Source: Indioceanicola profundi (GTDB lineage Bacteria; Pseudomonadota; Alphaproteobacteria; Azospirillales; Azospirillaceae). Taken from it: a stretch of 64,000 bases of DNA. This document shows positions 25,861 through 35,710 of the stretch, one piece after another (the stretch's first letter is position 1; each line of letters starts with the position of its first letter). The position numbers were made by a program, and so were the translations under genes. Below the pieces are notes generated by a model, which was not told the DNA's origin, ran no database searches, and worked only from the letters and a program-made list of their open reading frames with translations. Location: positions 2,507,001 to 2,571,000 of the forward strand of contig NZ_CP030126.1 in NCBI RefSeq assembly GCF_003568845.1, read 5' to 3'.

Positions 25861-26280
25861 TTAATCGGCTTCCAGCACCTGCTCCACCTCCGCGACCGCC
25901 TCCTCACAGGCGGTGGTGTTGCCTTCCTGGTCGAAGGAGCGAGCCTGGTTCAGCTTGGCCTTGGCCTGTAGAACGCGGTCGCCCCCGCCTCCGGCTTCCT
26001 CCGCCTGCTCGACGGCTTCCTCCTCTTCTTCCGGCTCCTGATAGGGCACGGCGGGGGCCTCCACCGGCTCGTCCTGGTTCTCGGCGTTGACCGCTACGCC
26101 CTCGCGGGCGCCGGCGACGCCCTGCCCGCCCGAGGAGGCGGAGATGGAGGCTTCCGCCTTCTCATCCAGCACCGTCTCCAGCTCGGCGATGCGCTCGCCG
26201 CAGGACTGGGCCTGCGCCTGGGCCGGCCCGAAGGCCAGGATGCCCCCGACCGCGATCGCCAGCGTCATAAAGGTCTTCAT
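25861..26280 (-). CDS. Small acidic periplasmic protein, function unknown
   Basis: A 139-residue protein with a Sec signal (MKTFMTLAIAVGGILAFGPAQA). The mature part is very acidic, with a run of Glu around residues 84-93 (PEEEEEAVEQAEE), and has just two cysteines, in QSCGERI near the N-terminus and TTACEEAV near the C-terminus, which may form a disulfide between two short helices. The central part is probably disordered. GGA stands a few bases before the ATG. It follows the molybdenum hydroxylase large-subunit gene by 15 bases on the same strand, so a link to that enzyme is likely from context. No known family is recognised. Confidence 0.75.
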   Translation of the reverse strand: MKTFMTLAIAVGGILAFGPAQAQAQSCGERIAELETVLDEKAEASISASSGGQGVAGAREGVAVNAENQDEPVEAPAVPYQEPEEEEEAVEQAEEAGGGGDRVLQAKAKLNQARSFDQEGNTTACEEAVAEVEQVLEAD

Positions 26281-26295
26281 GGCATGTTCCTTCGG

Positions 26296-28587
26296 TCAGG
26301 CGGTGAGCTGGTCGCCGATGGGGAGCTGGCGGATGCGCTTCCCCGTGGCGGCGAAGATGGCGTTGGTGATGGCCGGCACGACCGGCGGAAGGCCAGGCTC
26401 GCCGACACCGCCCAGCGGCATGTCCGGGCTGTCCGCCGGGATCAGGTGGACATGGATTTCCCGCGGAGAGGTATTCATGCGGGCCAGCTCGTAGGTGTCG
26501 AAATTGTTCTGCTGCGCCCGCCCGTTCTCGAAGGTGATCTCCGCCGACAGCGCCTGCCCCAGACCCATGATCACCGCCCCCTCCATCTGGGAGCGGATGC
26601 GTTCGGGGTTGACGTGCGGGCCGCAATCCACGGCGATGTCCACCCGCGGGATGGTCACGGCGCCGTTCTCGGCCACCGCCACCTCCGCCGCCACGGCCAC
26701 ATAGGTGACGAAGCTGTAATGGGCGGCGATGCCGAGGCCGCTGCCCTTCGGAACCTGCCGGCCCCAGCCGATCCCCTTCGCCGCGGCATCCACGACCCGC
26801 CGCAGCCGGCCGGTGTCGATGACGTACAGCTCGGGGTTCTCGCCATAGTTCCAGACATCGCCGATCTCGGTCGGGTCGATCTTCCGCGGCGGCCCGATCA
26901 GTTCCAGCAGGTAGTCCTTGGGATCGCGCCCGGCCTCGTGCGCCAACTCGTTGACGAAGGACTGGATGGCGAAGGCGTGCGGGATGTTGGAAACGGATCG
27001 GTACCAGCCGACGCGGACATGGGCCGGCGCTTCCGGATTCTCCCCCCGGAAGTTCGGGATGTCGAAGGGCGTATTGGTCAGGCCCATGCCCAGCTCGAAG
27101 GGAAGCTGGTGCTTCGGGTCCGGCGCGAAGATCGCCCCGATGGTCGGGGCCACGCTGCGGTGCAGCCAGGCGATCGGCCTGCCCTTCTCGTCCAGCCCCG
27201 CCTCCAGCCGCTCGACCGAGACGGTGTGATAGTAGCTGTGGTGCAGGTCGTCCTCGCGGGTCCAGGTGACCTTCACCGGAGCGCCATCCATGGCCTTGCT
27301 CAGCAGCCCGGCCTCCAGCACGAAGTCCGGCTTGGATTTGCGCCCGAATCCGCCGCCCAGCAGGGTCACATGCACCGTGACGTCCTGTTCCGACAGGCCC
27401 AGCCGCTCGGCAAGGCGCAGCTTTGTGACCTGCGGCGCCTGGGTGCAGGCCCAGGCCTCGCACTTGCCGTCGACGATGCGGGCCACGGCGGCCGGCGGCT
27501 CCATCGGCGCCTGGGCCAGATGGGGGATGTAGTACTCCGCGGTGACGCGCTTCGCCGCCTTGGCGATGGCGCCGTCGAAGTCGCCCTGGGCGCGCACCAG
27601 CTTGCCGGGCTTGCGCGCGGCCTCTTCGAGCTGCTTGCGGTAGGCCGGGGAGGAGTAGCCGGCGTTCGGCCCGTCCTCCCACTGGATTTTGAGCTGCTCC
27701 CGCCCCTTGATCGCCGCCCAGGTGTTCCGCGCGATCACGGCGACGCCGCCCAGCGGATGGAACTCGGAGGGAATCTCCGGCGCATCGATGGCGACGACCT
27801 TGACCACGCCCGGCACCTTCAACGCTGCGGCGTCGTCATAGCTGGCGACCTTGCCGCCATAGACCGGCGGGCGGGCCACCACGGCGTAGAGCATGTCGTT
27901 CAGCCGGACGTCGATGCCGTAGGTCGTGTGGCCGGTGGTGATGTCCCAATTATCCACCAGACCGATATTGTCCTTGCCGATATAGCGGAAGGCATCCGGC
28001 GACTTCAGTCGCACCGCGTCGCCTTCCGGCACCGGCAACTGCGCCGCGGCCTTCGCCAACTCGCCATATCCCAGCGACCGGCCGGACGCCTGGTGCACCA
28101 CTGCGTGGTTCTGCGCCCTGACCTCCCCGACCGGCACGCCCCACTGGGCCGCGGCCGCCTGCTCCAGCATGGTGCGGGCCGCAGCGCCGGCCCGGCGCAT
28201 GGGCATGAAGAAGTGGCGCAGGCTGCGGGAACCGTCGGTGTCCTGGTTCCCGTAATATTCCTCGTTGCCGTCCGCCTGGGCCACATGGACCCGGTCCCAG
28301 TCGGCTTCCAGCTCGTCCGCCAGCACCATGGCGATGGAGGTGCGGACCCCCTGCCCCATTTCGGAACGGTGGCAGGTGAGAGTGACGGTGCCGTCCTCGG
28401 CGATGGAGATGAAGACGTTGGGATCGTCGCGCCAGCCATTCGGCATGGCATCGCGCCCGAACTCCTTCTTCTCCTCGTCCTGGGCGCGGCCCAGCCGGGG
28501 CAGCCCGACGGCGATGACGAAAGCGCCGGCCCCGAGCCCGGTCAGGAAGCCGCGGCGGCTGGCATTGATGAGGGTCACGTCGCGCAT
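26296..28587 (-). CDS. Tat-exported molybdenum hydroxylase, large subunit (aldehyde/IorB-type)
   Basis: A 763-residue xanthine-oxidase-family catalytic subunit. It starts with a twin-arginine signal (NASRRGFLTGLGAGAFVIAVG). Molybdopterin-cytosine-binding regions include LTCHRSEMGQGVRTS, LLGGGFGRKSKPDF and, at the end, GGVGEPGLPPVVPAITNAI with the catalytic glutamate. Two-subunit enzymes of this kind (isoquinoline 1-oxidoreductase and periplasmic aldehyde oxidoreductases) hydroxylate N-heterocycles or oxidise aldehydes with water as oxygen source. The start overlaps the stop of the 2Fe-2S subunit gene by one base. No FAD subunit or XdhC-type chaperone is adjacent, so electrons probably go to a cytochrome or membrane carrier. 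Confidence 0.92.
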   Translation of the reverse strand: MRDVTLINASRRGFLTGLGAGAFVIAVGLPRLGRAQDEEKKEFGRDAMPNGWRDDPNVFISIAEDGTVTLTCHRSEMGQGVRTSIAMVLADELEADWDRVHVAQADGNEEYYGNQDTDGSRSLRHFFMPMRRAGAAARTMLEQAAAAQWGVPVGEVRAQNHAVVHQASGRSLGYGELAKAAAQLPVPEGDAVRLKSPDAFRYIGKDNIGLVDNWDITTGHTTYGIDVRLNDMLYAVVARPPVYGGKVASYDDAAALKVPGVVKVVAIDAPEIPSEFHPLGGVAVIARNTWAAIKGREQLKIQWEDGPNAGYSSPAYRKQLEEAARKPGKLVRAQGDFDGAIAKAAKRVTAEYYIPHLAQAPMEPPAAVARIVDGKCEAWACTQAPQVTKLRLAERLGLSEQDVTVHVTLLGGGFGRKSKPDFVLEAGLLSKAMDGAPVKVTWTREDDLHHSYYHTVSVERLEAGLDEKGRPIAWLHRSVAPTIGAIFAPDPKHQLPFELGMGLTNTPFDIPNFRGENPEAPAHVRVGWYRSVSNIPHAFAIQSFVNELAHEAGRDPKDYLLELIGPPRKIDPTEIGDVWNYGENPELYVIDTGRLRRVVDAAAKGIGWGRQVPKGSGLGIAAHYSFVTYVAVAAEVAVAENGAVTIPRVDIAVDCGPHVNPERIRSQMEGAVIMGLGQALSAEITFENGRAQQNNFDTYELARMNTSPREIHVHLIPADSPDMPLGGVGEPGLPPVVPAITNAIFAATGKRIRQLPIGDQLTA

Positions 28588-29060
28588 CACTCCGTCCCTC
28601 CCTGGGCGGTATCGCTCTTGGCCGCCTGCTTGATCGCGGCACGGATGCGGGGGTAGGTGCCGCAACGGCAGAGATTCCCGCTCATCATGTTGTCGATATC
28701 TTCGTCCGTGGGCTCCGGCGTGGTCGACAGCAGGGCCGCCGCCTGCATGATCTGCCCGGCCTGGCAGTATCCGCATTGGGAGACGTTCAGCTCCCGCCAG
28801 GCGACCTGGACCGGGTGGTTGCCGTCGGACGACAGGCCTTCGATCGTGGTGACCTCGGCGCCTTCGGCGGCCGAGACCGGGGTGATGCAGGAGAAGGCGG
28901 GCGCGCCGTCGACATGCACGGTGCAGGCGCCGCAAAGGGCTTGGCCACAGCCGAACTTGCTGCCGGTCAGGCCGATCTCATCCCTCAGATACCAGAGCAG
29001 CGGCATCTCCGGATCGCCATCGAAGCGGCGTTCTTCGCCGTTAACGGTCAGGGTGATCAT
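28587..29060 (-). CDS. Molybdenum hydroxylase, 2Fe-2S small subunit
   Basis: A 157-residue two-cluster ferredoxin-type subunit. The plant-type cluster motif is in [15 protein letters not shown] with a further Cys in FSCITP, and the second cluster motif in CGYCQAGQ and [10 protein letters not shown]. It moves electrons from the molybdenum centre of the partner subunit. It has no signal peptide, so export must be by riding with the Tat-signal-bearing large subunit. AGGA stands about nine bases before ATG at 29060. A longer upstream frame is not supported. It is divergent from the RND adaptor gene at 29343. Confidence 0.93.
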   Translation of the reverse strand: MITLTVNGEERRFDGDPEMPLLWYLRDEIGLTGSKFGCGQALCGACTVHVDGAPAFSCITPVSAAEGAEVTTIEGLSSDGNHPVQVAWRELNVSQCGYCQAGQIMQAAALLSTTPEPTDEDIDNMMSGNLCRCGTYPRIRAAIKQAAKSDTAQGGTE

Positions 29061-29342
29061 CGAGGCTCGTCCTTTCCCGACAGATAGGAACATGGCCGCA
29101 CGGGCCGGCCAGCCGCGCGGAACGGCGCGGTTCGGGTATAAACCCGAATTCCGGGGGCGGGGTTTCATGCCTGCGGCCAATTGCTTCGGATGGCAGGCAC
29201 GAGGAGGGCCAATCCTGCCGCATGGCGGCCATCGCCCTTGGCAGACCCGCCTGTTTCGCCAGCGCCGGTTGTGCGGCTGCACAGGAACGAACCGCACCGG
29301 GTTCCTGTTGCGTCAAGCATCACAGGCGCCGGGGTTCCGTCG

Positions 29343-30542
29343 ATGGCAAGCACCACAAGTCCAGCATCCATGCCTGTCCGCTCCCTTCTGGGCGCGGCAT
29401 CGCTTGCCTTCCTGATGGTCACGGCCGTTCCCGCCGCAGCACAGCAGCCCGCACCGCCGCCCCCCGCCGTGGTGGTGGAGACGGTGACGACCGCGCCCGC
29501 CGAAGCGCCCAACGAGTTCGTCGGGCGGGTAGAGGCGGTGCGGTCGCTGGACGTGCTGGCACGGGTCCAGGGCTACATCGCGGAGGTGGCGTTCCAGGAA
29601 GGGGCAGCCGTCGAGACCGGCCAGCTCCTGTTCCGGCTGGACCGCGCGCAGTACGAGGCGGAGCTTGCCGCCGCCGAGGCGCAGCTCCGGCGGGCGGAGG
29701 CCGCCGCCGTGGAGGCGGAGCGCAGCCTGGCCCGCTCCCGGGAGCTGCGGGAGAACAACACCGTGGCCCAGGCCCGGCTCGAGGAGGAGATCGCCGCATT
29801 CGAAGGCGCGCAGGCCGACCTGATGGAGCGCCGGGCCAATGTGGATCTGGCGCGACAGAACCTGTCCTATACGGAGATCACCGCCAGCATCGACGGCCGC
29901 ATCGGGCGCGCATTGTTCACCATCGGCGCGCTCGTCGGTCCGCAGAGCGGTCCGCTGGCCCGGATCGTCCAGATCGATCCGCTACGGGTCGTCTTCTCCC
30001 TGACCGAAACGCAACTGATCGAGGTGCGGCAGGCGCAGGCCCGCGGTGATGCCGTCGCCGCTGAAAGCCTGGCATTCCAGGTCCGCCTGCCCAACAACCA
30101 GATCTACCCGCTGACCGGCACGCTGGACTTCATCGGAAGCGAAGTGGACCCGAACACCGGCACGGTTCCCGTCCGCGTGCTGTTTCCCAATCCGGATTCC
30201 ATTCTGCTTCCTGGCCAGTTCGTCTCGCTCGTGGTGTCGCCCAAGGACCCGCAACGGCTTCCAGTCGTCCCCTTCTCCGCCGTGCAGCGTGACCGCGAGG
30301 GGCCCTATGTCTTCGTCGTGGCGGAGGATGACACGGTGAGCCGCCGCCGCATCGCCACGGGCGCCCGCCTGACCGGCGGCTGGGCCGTGCAGGAAGGGCT
30401 GGAGGCAGGCGAGGTCATCGTGGTGCAGGGCACCCAGCGCCTGCGCGACGGCGCTCGCGTCCAGCCCGCCGAACAGGGGGTGGCTGACGCCTCCGGCGGG
30501 GCACAGGGCGAGGCATCGGCCGGCCAGGATGGCGGCCAATGA
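29343..30542 (+). CDS. RND efflux periplasmic adaptor (first system)
   Basis: A 399-residue membrane-fusion protein with a Sec signal ending in AVPAAAQ (no lipobox, unlike the adaptor at 34505). The lipoyl half-motifs lie around [19 protein letters not shown] and [19 protein letters not shown], and a long alpha hairpin with heptads (about 105-170, rich in Glu, Ala and Arg) joins them. It bridges the inner-membrane pump to an outer-membrane channel. The start is unsure: ATG at 29343 or 29370; both keep the signal. Its stop overlaps the pump start by an ATGA, giving strong coupling. No outer-membrane factor gene is present nearby. Confidence 0.9.
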   Translation: MASTTSPASMPVRSLLGAASLAFLMVTAVPAAAQQPAPPPPAVVVETVTTAPAEAPNEFVGRVEAVRSLDVLARVQGYIAEVAFQEGAAVETGQLLFRLDRAQYEAELAAAEAQLRRAEAAAVEAERSLARSRELRENNTVAQARLEEEIAAFEGAQADLMERRANVDLARQNLSYTEITASIDGRIGRALFTIGALVGPQSGPLARIVQIDPLRVVFSLTETQLIEVRQAQARGDAVAAESLAFQVRLPNNQIYPLTGTLDFIGSEVDPNTGTVPVRVLFPNPDSILLPGQFVSLVVSPKDPQRLPVVPFSAVQRDREGPYVFVVAEDDTVSRRRIATGARLTGGWAVQEGLEAGEVIVVQGTQRLRDGARVQPAEQGVADASGGAQGEASAGQDGGQ

Positions 30543-33500
30543 TTTCCAGCACCTTCATCTCCCGGCCGCGGCTCGCGGCGGCCATTTCCATCGTTATCGT
30601 GCTGGCCGGCGCCATCGCCTTCTTCTTCCTGCCGGTCACCCAGTACCCGAACATCACCCCGCCGACGGTGAACGTCTCGGCGACATATCCCGGCGCCAGC
30701 GCCGACGTGATCGCGGACACGGTCGGCGCGCCCATCGAGGCCGCCATCAACGGCGTGGAGAACATGCTCTACATGTCCTCCACCAGCTCCAACGCCGGCG
30801 TCTATTCGCTGAGCGTGACCTTCGAGGTGGGGACCGATCCCGATATCGCGCAGGTGAATGTACAGAACCGGGTGCAGTTGGCGACATCCCAGCTTCCCCC
30901 CGCCGTGGCCCAGCAGGGGGTCACGGTGCGCGCCCGGTCGCCCGACTTCCTGATGGCCATCGCCTTCTTCGCCGCGGAAGGCGGCCCCGACCCGCTGACC
31001 GTCAGCAACTATGTCGGCACCACCGTCGCCGATTCCATTTCCCGTGTGAACGGCGTCGGCGAAGCGGCCACCATCGGCACCGCGGATTACGGCATGCGGG
31101 TCTGGCTGAACCCGGATCGGATGGCGGCCCTTTCCATCACGCCGGGCGACGTGGTCGCCGCGATCGAGCGCCAGAACCTCCAGGCCTCGCTGGGTCAGGT
31201 GGGCGGGTCGCCCGCGCCCGCGGGACAGGCGGAGCAACTCACCATCACCTCCCAGGGCCGGCTGCCGGATGCAGAGGCCTTCGCCGGCATCATCGTGCGG
31301 ACGGGCGACGAAGGCGCCATCGTGCGCATTCGCGACATCGGCCGGGTCGAGCTTGGCGCGCAGAGCTATCAGGCGCAGGCCGACTTCAACGGCGTGCCCA
31401 CCACCATGCTGCAAATCTCCCAGTCGCCCGGCGCCAACGCGCTGGAAACGGCCGACCAGGTGGCGGCCGAGCTTCAGCGGCTGGAGGCGACCTTCCCGCA
31501 GGGGCTCGAGTACGCCGTCGTCTACGACGCGACGCGCTTCGTCCGGGCGACGGTAGAGGAGATCATCCTCACCCTGCTGATCACCTTCGCCATCGTGGTC
31601 GCGGTCACCTACATCTTCCTGCAGAGCTGGCGCGCCACCCTGGTTCCTGCCCTGACCATCCCGGTCTCCCTGATCGGCACGCTCGCGGTGCTGCTGGCGG
31701 CGGGCTACTCGGCGAACACAGTGAGCCTGCTGGCTCTGATCCTGGCCATCGGCCTCGTGGTGGACGACGCCATCCTGGTGGTGGAGAACGTCCAGCGCAA
31801 TCTGGAGGAGGACGAGAATCTCGGCCCCGTGGAGGCGACCCGCCGAGCCATGTCGCAGGTCACCGGCCCGATCATCGCCACCACCCTGGTATTGCTGGCC
31901 GTGTTCGTGCCCACGGCCTTCCTGCCCGGCATCAACGGGCAGCTCTACCGCCAGTTCGCGGTCACCATCTCCTCCGCCCTGGTGCTGTCCTCGGTGATGG
32001 CGCTGACCCTGGCGCCCGCCCTGGCCGCCGTGCTGCTGCGCCACACGGCACCGCACCGACGGGGGCCGCTGGCCTGGTTCTCCCACGGGCTGGACCGGAC
32101 CCGGTCGGGTTACGCGCGGATAGTCGAGTGGATCGCGCGCAGGGCCGCGGTGGCGTTCCTGGCCGTCGCCGCCTTCGCCGGCATCGCGGCGTTCCTGTTC
32201 ATCGGCCTGCCGACCACTCTTGCCCCGGCGGAGGATCAGGGCGCCCTGTTCGTGGATGTGCAGCTTCCCGACGCCGCCTCGCTCCAGCGCACCGAGAACA
32301 TCATGGGCGAGGTGCAGCAGATTCTGGCCGACACGCCGGGCGTGGAGAATGCCGTCACCGTCGCCGGCTTCAGCATCCTGCAAGGCTCCGTCCAGCCCAA
32401 TGGCGGCCTCGCCATCGCCTCGCTCGAGCCATGGGACGAACGGACATCGGCGGAGGAGCAGCTCGGCGGCATCCTGGGCAGCCTGCAGCAGCGGTTCGCC
32501 ACCATTCCAGGCGCCATCATCGGCGCCTTCCCACCGCCGCCCATCCCCGGCGTCGGCTCCGTCGGCGGGTTGGAGCTGCGGCTCCAGGCCCAGTCGGGCC
32601 AGTCCCCGGCGGAACTGGCCGAGGTGGCCCGGGCCTTCGCCGCCGCCGCCAATGAAAATCCGGCTGTCGGCAACGCCTCCACCACCTTCTCCGCCGATGT
32701 GCCGCAGGTCTATCTCCGCGTCGACCGCACGCGGGCGGAGGCGTTCCAGGTCGGGGTCGGCGACATCTACGCCACCGTGGGGGCCATGTTCGGCTCGCGC
32801 TACGTCAACGACTTCACGCTGGGCGGGCGCGTCTATCAGGTGCTTCTCCAGGCCGACGCCCCCTTCCGCGCCGCGCCGGAGCAGATCCTGAAGCTCTATG
32901 TCCGCAATGCCGCGGGCGATATGCTGCCGGTCCGCTCGGTCGCCAGCATCGAGAACTCCTTCGGCCCCTATTCCCTGTCGCGCTACAATCTCTATCCGGC
33001 GGCGCAGATCAACGCGCAGCCCGGACCGGGCGGAAGCGCCGGCGCCGCCATCGCGGCCATGGAGCAGGTGGCCGCCGAGACCTTGCCGGAGGGATACGGG
33101 TTCGAATGGACCGGCACCGCCTTCCAGCAGCAGCAGTCCAGCGCCCAGGCCCCGGCCATCTTCGCCATCGCCCTGATCTTCGCCTACTTGTTCCTGGTGG
33201 CGCAGTATGAAAGCTGGGCCCTGCCGGTGCCCATCATCCTGTCGCTGACCGTGGCGGCGCTGGGCGCCGTGGCACTGTCATGGCTGGTGGGGACCGAGAA
33301 CAGCCTCTATTCCCAGATCGGCCTGATCCTGCTGATCGGGCTGGCGAGCAAGAACGCGATCCTGATCGTCGAGTTTGCCCGCACCCAGCGGGATGCCGGC
33401 CACTCGATCCAGGAGTCCGCCGTGATCGGGGCCGTGCAGCGGTTCCGGGCCGTGCTGATGACGGCGATCTCCTTCATCGTCGGCGTGATCCCGCTGGCCA

Positions 33501-33700
33501 TCGCGTCGGGCGCTGGCGCCGGCGCCCGCCATGCCATCGGCGTGACCGTGCTGGGCGGCATGGTGGCGGCCACCACCATCGGCATCCTGGTGATCCCCGG
33601 CCTTTATGCCGGCATCGAGTCCCTGTCGGAGCGGCTGTCCAGCCACTTCGGCTCGTCCCGCCCGCAGGAGCTGGACCGGCGGCACCGCCCGGCCGAGTAG
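30539..33700 (+). CDS. RND multidrug efflux permease, HAE1/AcrB type (first system)
   Basis: A 1053-residue inner-membrane pump with two copies of the six-helix unit and two large periplasmic loops. It has [27 protein letters not shown] near the start and the proton-relay helix 4 with [17 protein letters not shown] (paired Asp). The second half has [17 protein letters not shown]1 pumps expel hydrophobic drugs, dyes, detergents and solvents. It is translationally coupled to the adaptor upstream. The convergent TetR gene ends ten bases past its stop. Two further pump genes in close range make this a tandem efflux region. Confidence 0.95.
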   Translation: MISSTFISRPRLAAAISIVIVLAGAIAFFFLPVTQYPNITPPTVNVSATYPGASADVIADTVGAPIEAAINGVENMLYMSSTSSNAGVYSLSVTFEVGTDPDIAQVNVQNRVQLATSQLPPAVAQQGVTVRARSPDFLMAIAFFAAEGGPDPLTVSNYVGTTVADSISRVNGVGEAATIGTADYGMRVWLNPDRMAALSITPGDVVAAIERQNLQASLGQVGGSPAPAGQAEQLTITSQGRLPDAEAFAGIIVRTGDEGAIVRIRDIGRVELGAQSYQAQADFNGVPTTMLQISQSPGANALETADQVAAELQRLEATFPQGLEYAVVYDATRFVRATVEEIILTLLITFAIVVAVTYIFLQSWRATLVPALTIPVSLIGTLAVLLAAGYSANTVSLLALILAIGLVVDDAILVVENVQRNLEEDENLGPVEATRRAMSQVTGPIIATTLVLLAVFVPTAFLPGINGQLYRQFAVTISSALVLSSVMALTLAPALAAVLLRHTAPHRRGPLAWFSHGLDRTRSGYARIVEWIARRAAVAFLAVAAFAGIAAFLFIGLPTTLAPAEDQGALFVDVQLPDAASLQRTENIMGEVQQILADTPGVENAVTVAGFSILQGSVQPNGGLAIASLEPWDERTSAEEQLGGILGSLQQRFATIPGAIIGAFPPPPIPGVGSVGGLELRLQAQSGQSPAELAEVARAFAAAANENPAVGNASTTFSADVPQVYLRVDRTRAEAFQVGVGDIYATVGAMFGSRYVNDFTLGGRVYQVLLQADAPFRAAPEQILKLYVRNAAGDMLPVRSVASIENSFGPYSLSRYNLYPAAQINAQPGPGGSAGAAIAAMEQVAAETLPEGYGFEWTGTAFQQQQSSAQAPAIFAIALIFAYLFLVAQYESWALPVPIILSLTVAALGAVALSWLVGTENSLYSQIGLILLIGLASKNAILIVEFARTQRDAGHSIQESAVIGAVQRFRAVLMTAISFIVGVIPLAIASGAGAGARHAIGVTVLGGMVAATTIGILVIPGLYAGIESLSERLSSHFGSSRPQELDRRHRPAE

Positions 33701-33709
33701 CGCCGCCGG

Positions 33710-34375
33710 TCAGGCCGCCGCCCCCTCCTGCTCCACGCCGGGGCGGGCGCCGTCCAGGAACAGGCGGACGGCGACGTGGATGGCAGGCTCCACCTCCTCC
33801 ATCCGGATCGGCCGGTGGGGAAGGACCAGCCGTTGCAGCATCATGTTGCTGGTGATCATGCCGATGAAGGCGCGCGCCGCCAGAGTGGGCTCCTCGATGC
33901 GCAGATACCCTTTTTCAGAGGCGCAACGAAGATAGTCCGCCAGCCGCTGGGTGGCCGTTTCCGGCCCGATCTTCCAGAAACTCTCGGTCACGGCTGGAAT
34001 CCGCTCCGCCTCCGTCACCAGGATGCGCAGAACGGCCAGCCCCTCCTCATCCATCAGCGCCTTCACGAAGCTGATGGCGAACTGGGTCAGCGCCTCCTCC
34101 GGCGTGCGCCAGCTATTCGCCTGACACGCCGCCATCTCGCCCAGAATCCGGCTGTTGCTCTCTTCCATCATGGCCCGGAAGAGGCCATCCTTATCCCCGA
34201 ACAGCTCATAGAGCGTCGCGCGAGAGCCGCCGGCACGTTCCAGAATATCGCTCAGCGTCGTCTTCTCGAAACCCTTCTCCACAAACAGGGCGGCCGCGGC
34301 ATCCAGCAGGGCGCGCCGGCGCGCCTGTCCCCGCGGGCCGATGCAGGATGCATTCCTGCTTCTCTCAACGGACAT
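33710..34375 (-). CDS. TetR-family repressor, AcrR-like
   Basis: A 221-residue regulator. The N-terminal helix-turn-helix (about 18-65) contains LLDAAAALFVEKGFEKTTLSDILERAGGSRATLYELFGDKDGLF, the standard TetR core. The C-terminal ligand domain resembles AcrR-type sensors with an AefR-like region. It is divergent from the second adaptor gene and convergent with the first pump gene. The 129-base gap to the adaptor carries a perfect dyad that overlaps likely promoters of both genes, so it very probably represses itself and the second RND operon; control of the first operon is not shown. Confidence 0.93.
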   Translation of the reverse strand: MSVERSRNASCIGPRGQARRRALLDAAAALFVEKGFEKTTLSDILERAGGSRATLYELFGDKDGLFRAMMEESNSRILGEMAACQANSWRTPEEALTQFAISFVKALMDEEGLAVLRILVTEAERIPAVTESFWKIGPETATQRLADYLRCASEKGYLRIEEPTLAARAFIGMITSNMMLQRLVLPHRPIRMEEVEPAIHVAVRLFLDGARPGVEQEGAAA

Positions 34376-34412
34376 TCCAAAGCTCCTTGCCGGACGAACG
34401 CTCCGGACATAC

Positions 34413-34442
34413 TTTACATCCCAGTGTACTGAGCAGTACAGT
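34413..34442 (+). promoter_or_regulatory. Putative promoter of the second RND operon
   Basis: TTTACA (34413-34418) and TACAGT (34437-34442), 18 bases apart, resemble a sigma-70-type promoter reading toward the adaptor gene. On the other strand TGGACG and TACACT, 17 bases apart (34446-34451 and 34423-34428), could serve the tetR gene. Both overlap the dyad at 34425-34440. Confidence 0.45.
34425..34440. promoter_or_regulatory. TetR operator candidate
   Basis: TGTACTG-AG-CAGTACA is a perfect 7-bp-arm dyad in the middle of the tetR/adaptor gap. Its size and place fit a TetR dimer site that would block both divergent promoters. Confidence 0.65.
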
Positions 34443-34504
34443 TCGCGTCCAGTTCGGAGAATGGCGGCCTGCGGCCCCCGGTCCGATTGTCAAGGGAAGC
34501 TGAA

Positions 34505-35689
34505 ATGTCGACATCGAACGTGATGGCCCGATTTGTGGGCCTTGCCGCGTTGGCCGCCCTCCTGTCCGGCTGCGGCGAGCAGGAGCAGAACCAGGCCGGC
34601 GCGCCGGCGGCCGGCCCGGTTGAGGTCGGCGTTGTGGAAATCCAGCCGCGCCGGCTGGAGGTCTCGACCGAACTGCCCGGCCGCACGGCTCCGTTCCGCG
34701 TCGCCGAAATCCGTCCCCAGGTCAGCGGCATCATCCTGAAGCGGCTGTTCGAGGAAGGCTCCACCGTCAAGGAGGGGCAGCAGCTCTACCAGATCGACCC
34801 GGCCCCCTATGAGGCCGCGCTGCAGAGCGCCAAGGCCGATCTGGCCCAGGCGGAAGCCAATCTGAAGGCCGTCCGCGCCCGCGCCACCCGGTACGAGGAG
34901 CTGGTGAAGCGCAGCAATGTCAGCCAGCAGGCCTATGACGACGCTATCGCGGCGCTGGGCCAGGCGGAAGCGCAGGAGCTGGCGGCCCGCGCCGCCGTTG
35001 AGACGGCGACCATCAATCTGGAATATACACGCGTCTACTCCCCCATCTCCGGCCTGATCGGCAAGTCGTCGGTCACGGAGGGCGCGCTGGTCACCGCGAA
35101 TCAGGCCACGGCCCTGGCCACGGTGCAGCAGATCGACCCGATCTATGTCGACATCAACCAGTCGGTCGAGCAGCTGATGCAGCTCCGCCGCGATGCCGCC
35201 GAGGGCCGGATCGAGACGGTGGAGGGCCGTGCGCCCGTGACCCTGGACATCCAGGGCCGCCCCTATCCGCACAAGGGCGAGCTGCAGTTCGCCGATGTGA
35301 CCGTGAATCCGGGCACCAGCTCGGTGCAGCTCCGCGCCGTCGTGCCCAATCCCAACCACGAGCTTCTGCCGGGCCTGTTCCTCCGCGCCCGCGTGGCGCA
35401 GGGCGAGCGGGAGAACGCCATCCTCGTCTCGCAGCGGGCCGTGACCCGCACGCCGGACGGCGGCGCCCAGGTCTGGATCGTCAACCCCGACGGCACCGTG
35501 GCGCCCCGCCCCGTCAAGACGGAGCTGGCCGCCGGCACCGACTGGCTGGTGACCGAAGGCCTGAACCCCGGTGAGCGCGTCGTCGTCGACGGACTTCAGA
35601 AGATCCAGCCCGGCGCGCCCGTGAAGCCCGTACCCGTCGGCGGCCCGCAGGTGGCCGGCCGCGAACCGCAGCCGGCGGCCGCACAGTAA
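34505..35689 (+). CDS. RND efflux adaptor lipoprotein, AcrA/MexA type (second system)
   Basis: A 394-residue membrane-fusion lipoprotein: lipobox AALLSGC with the Cys at about residue 23, then ELPGRTAPFRVAEIRPQVSGIILKRLFEEG as the classic AcrA start of the lipoyl domain, an alpha hairpin (about 105-165) and the beta-barrel part with YVDINQSVEQLMQLR. It links the AcrB-like pump to an outer-membrane channel. AGGGAA lies six bases before the ATG. It is 21 bases upstream of the pump gene and divergent from tetR. It is closer to AcrA/MexA than the adaptor of the first system. Confidence 0.95.
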   Translation: MSTSNVMARFVGLAALAALLSGCGEQEQNQAGAPAAGPVEVGVVEIQPRRLEVSTELPGRTAPFRVAEIRPQVSGIILKRLFEEGSTVKEGQQLYQIDPAPYEAALQSAKADLAQAEANLKAVRARATRYEELVKRSNVSQQAYDDAIAALGQAEAQELAARAAVETATINLEYTRVYSPISGLIGKSSVTEGALVTANQATALATVQQIDPIYVDINQSVEQLMQLRRDAAEGRIETVEGRAPVTLDIQGRPYPHKGELQFADVTVNPGTSSVQLRAVVPNPNHELLPGLFLRARVAQGERENAILVSQRAVTRTPDGGAQVWIVNPDGTVAPRPVKTELAAGTDWLVTEGLNPGERVVVDGLQKIQPGAPVKPVPVGGPQVAGREPQPAAAQ

Positions 35690-35710
35690 GCCCCGGGAAG
35701 GACAGCCATC

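Noticed and set aside
26284-28656. A plus-strand open frame of 790 codons
   Set aside because: Antisense to the molybdenum hydroxylase large subunit with no recognisable domain.
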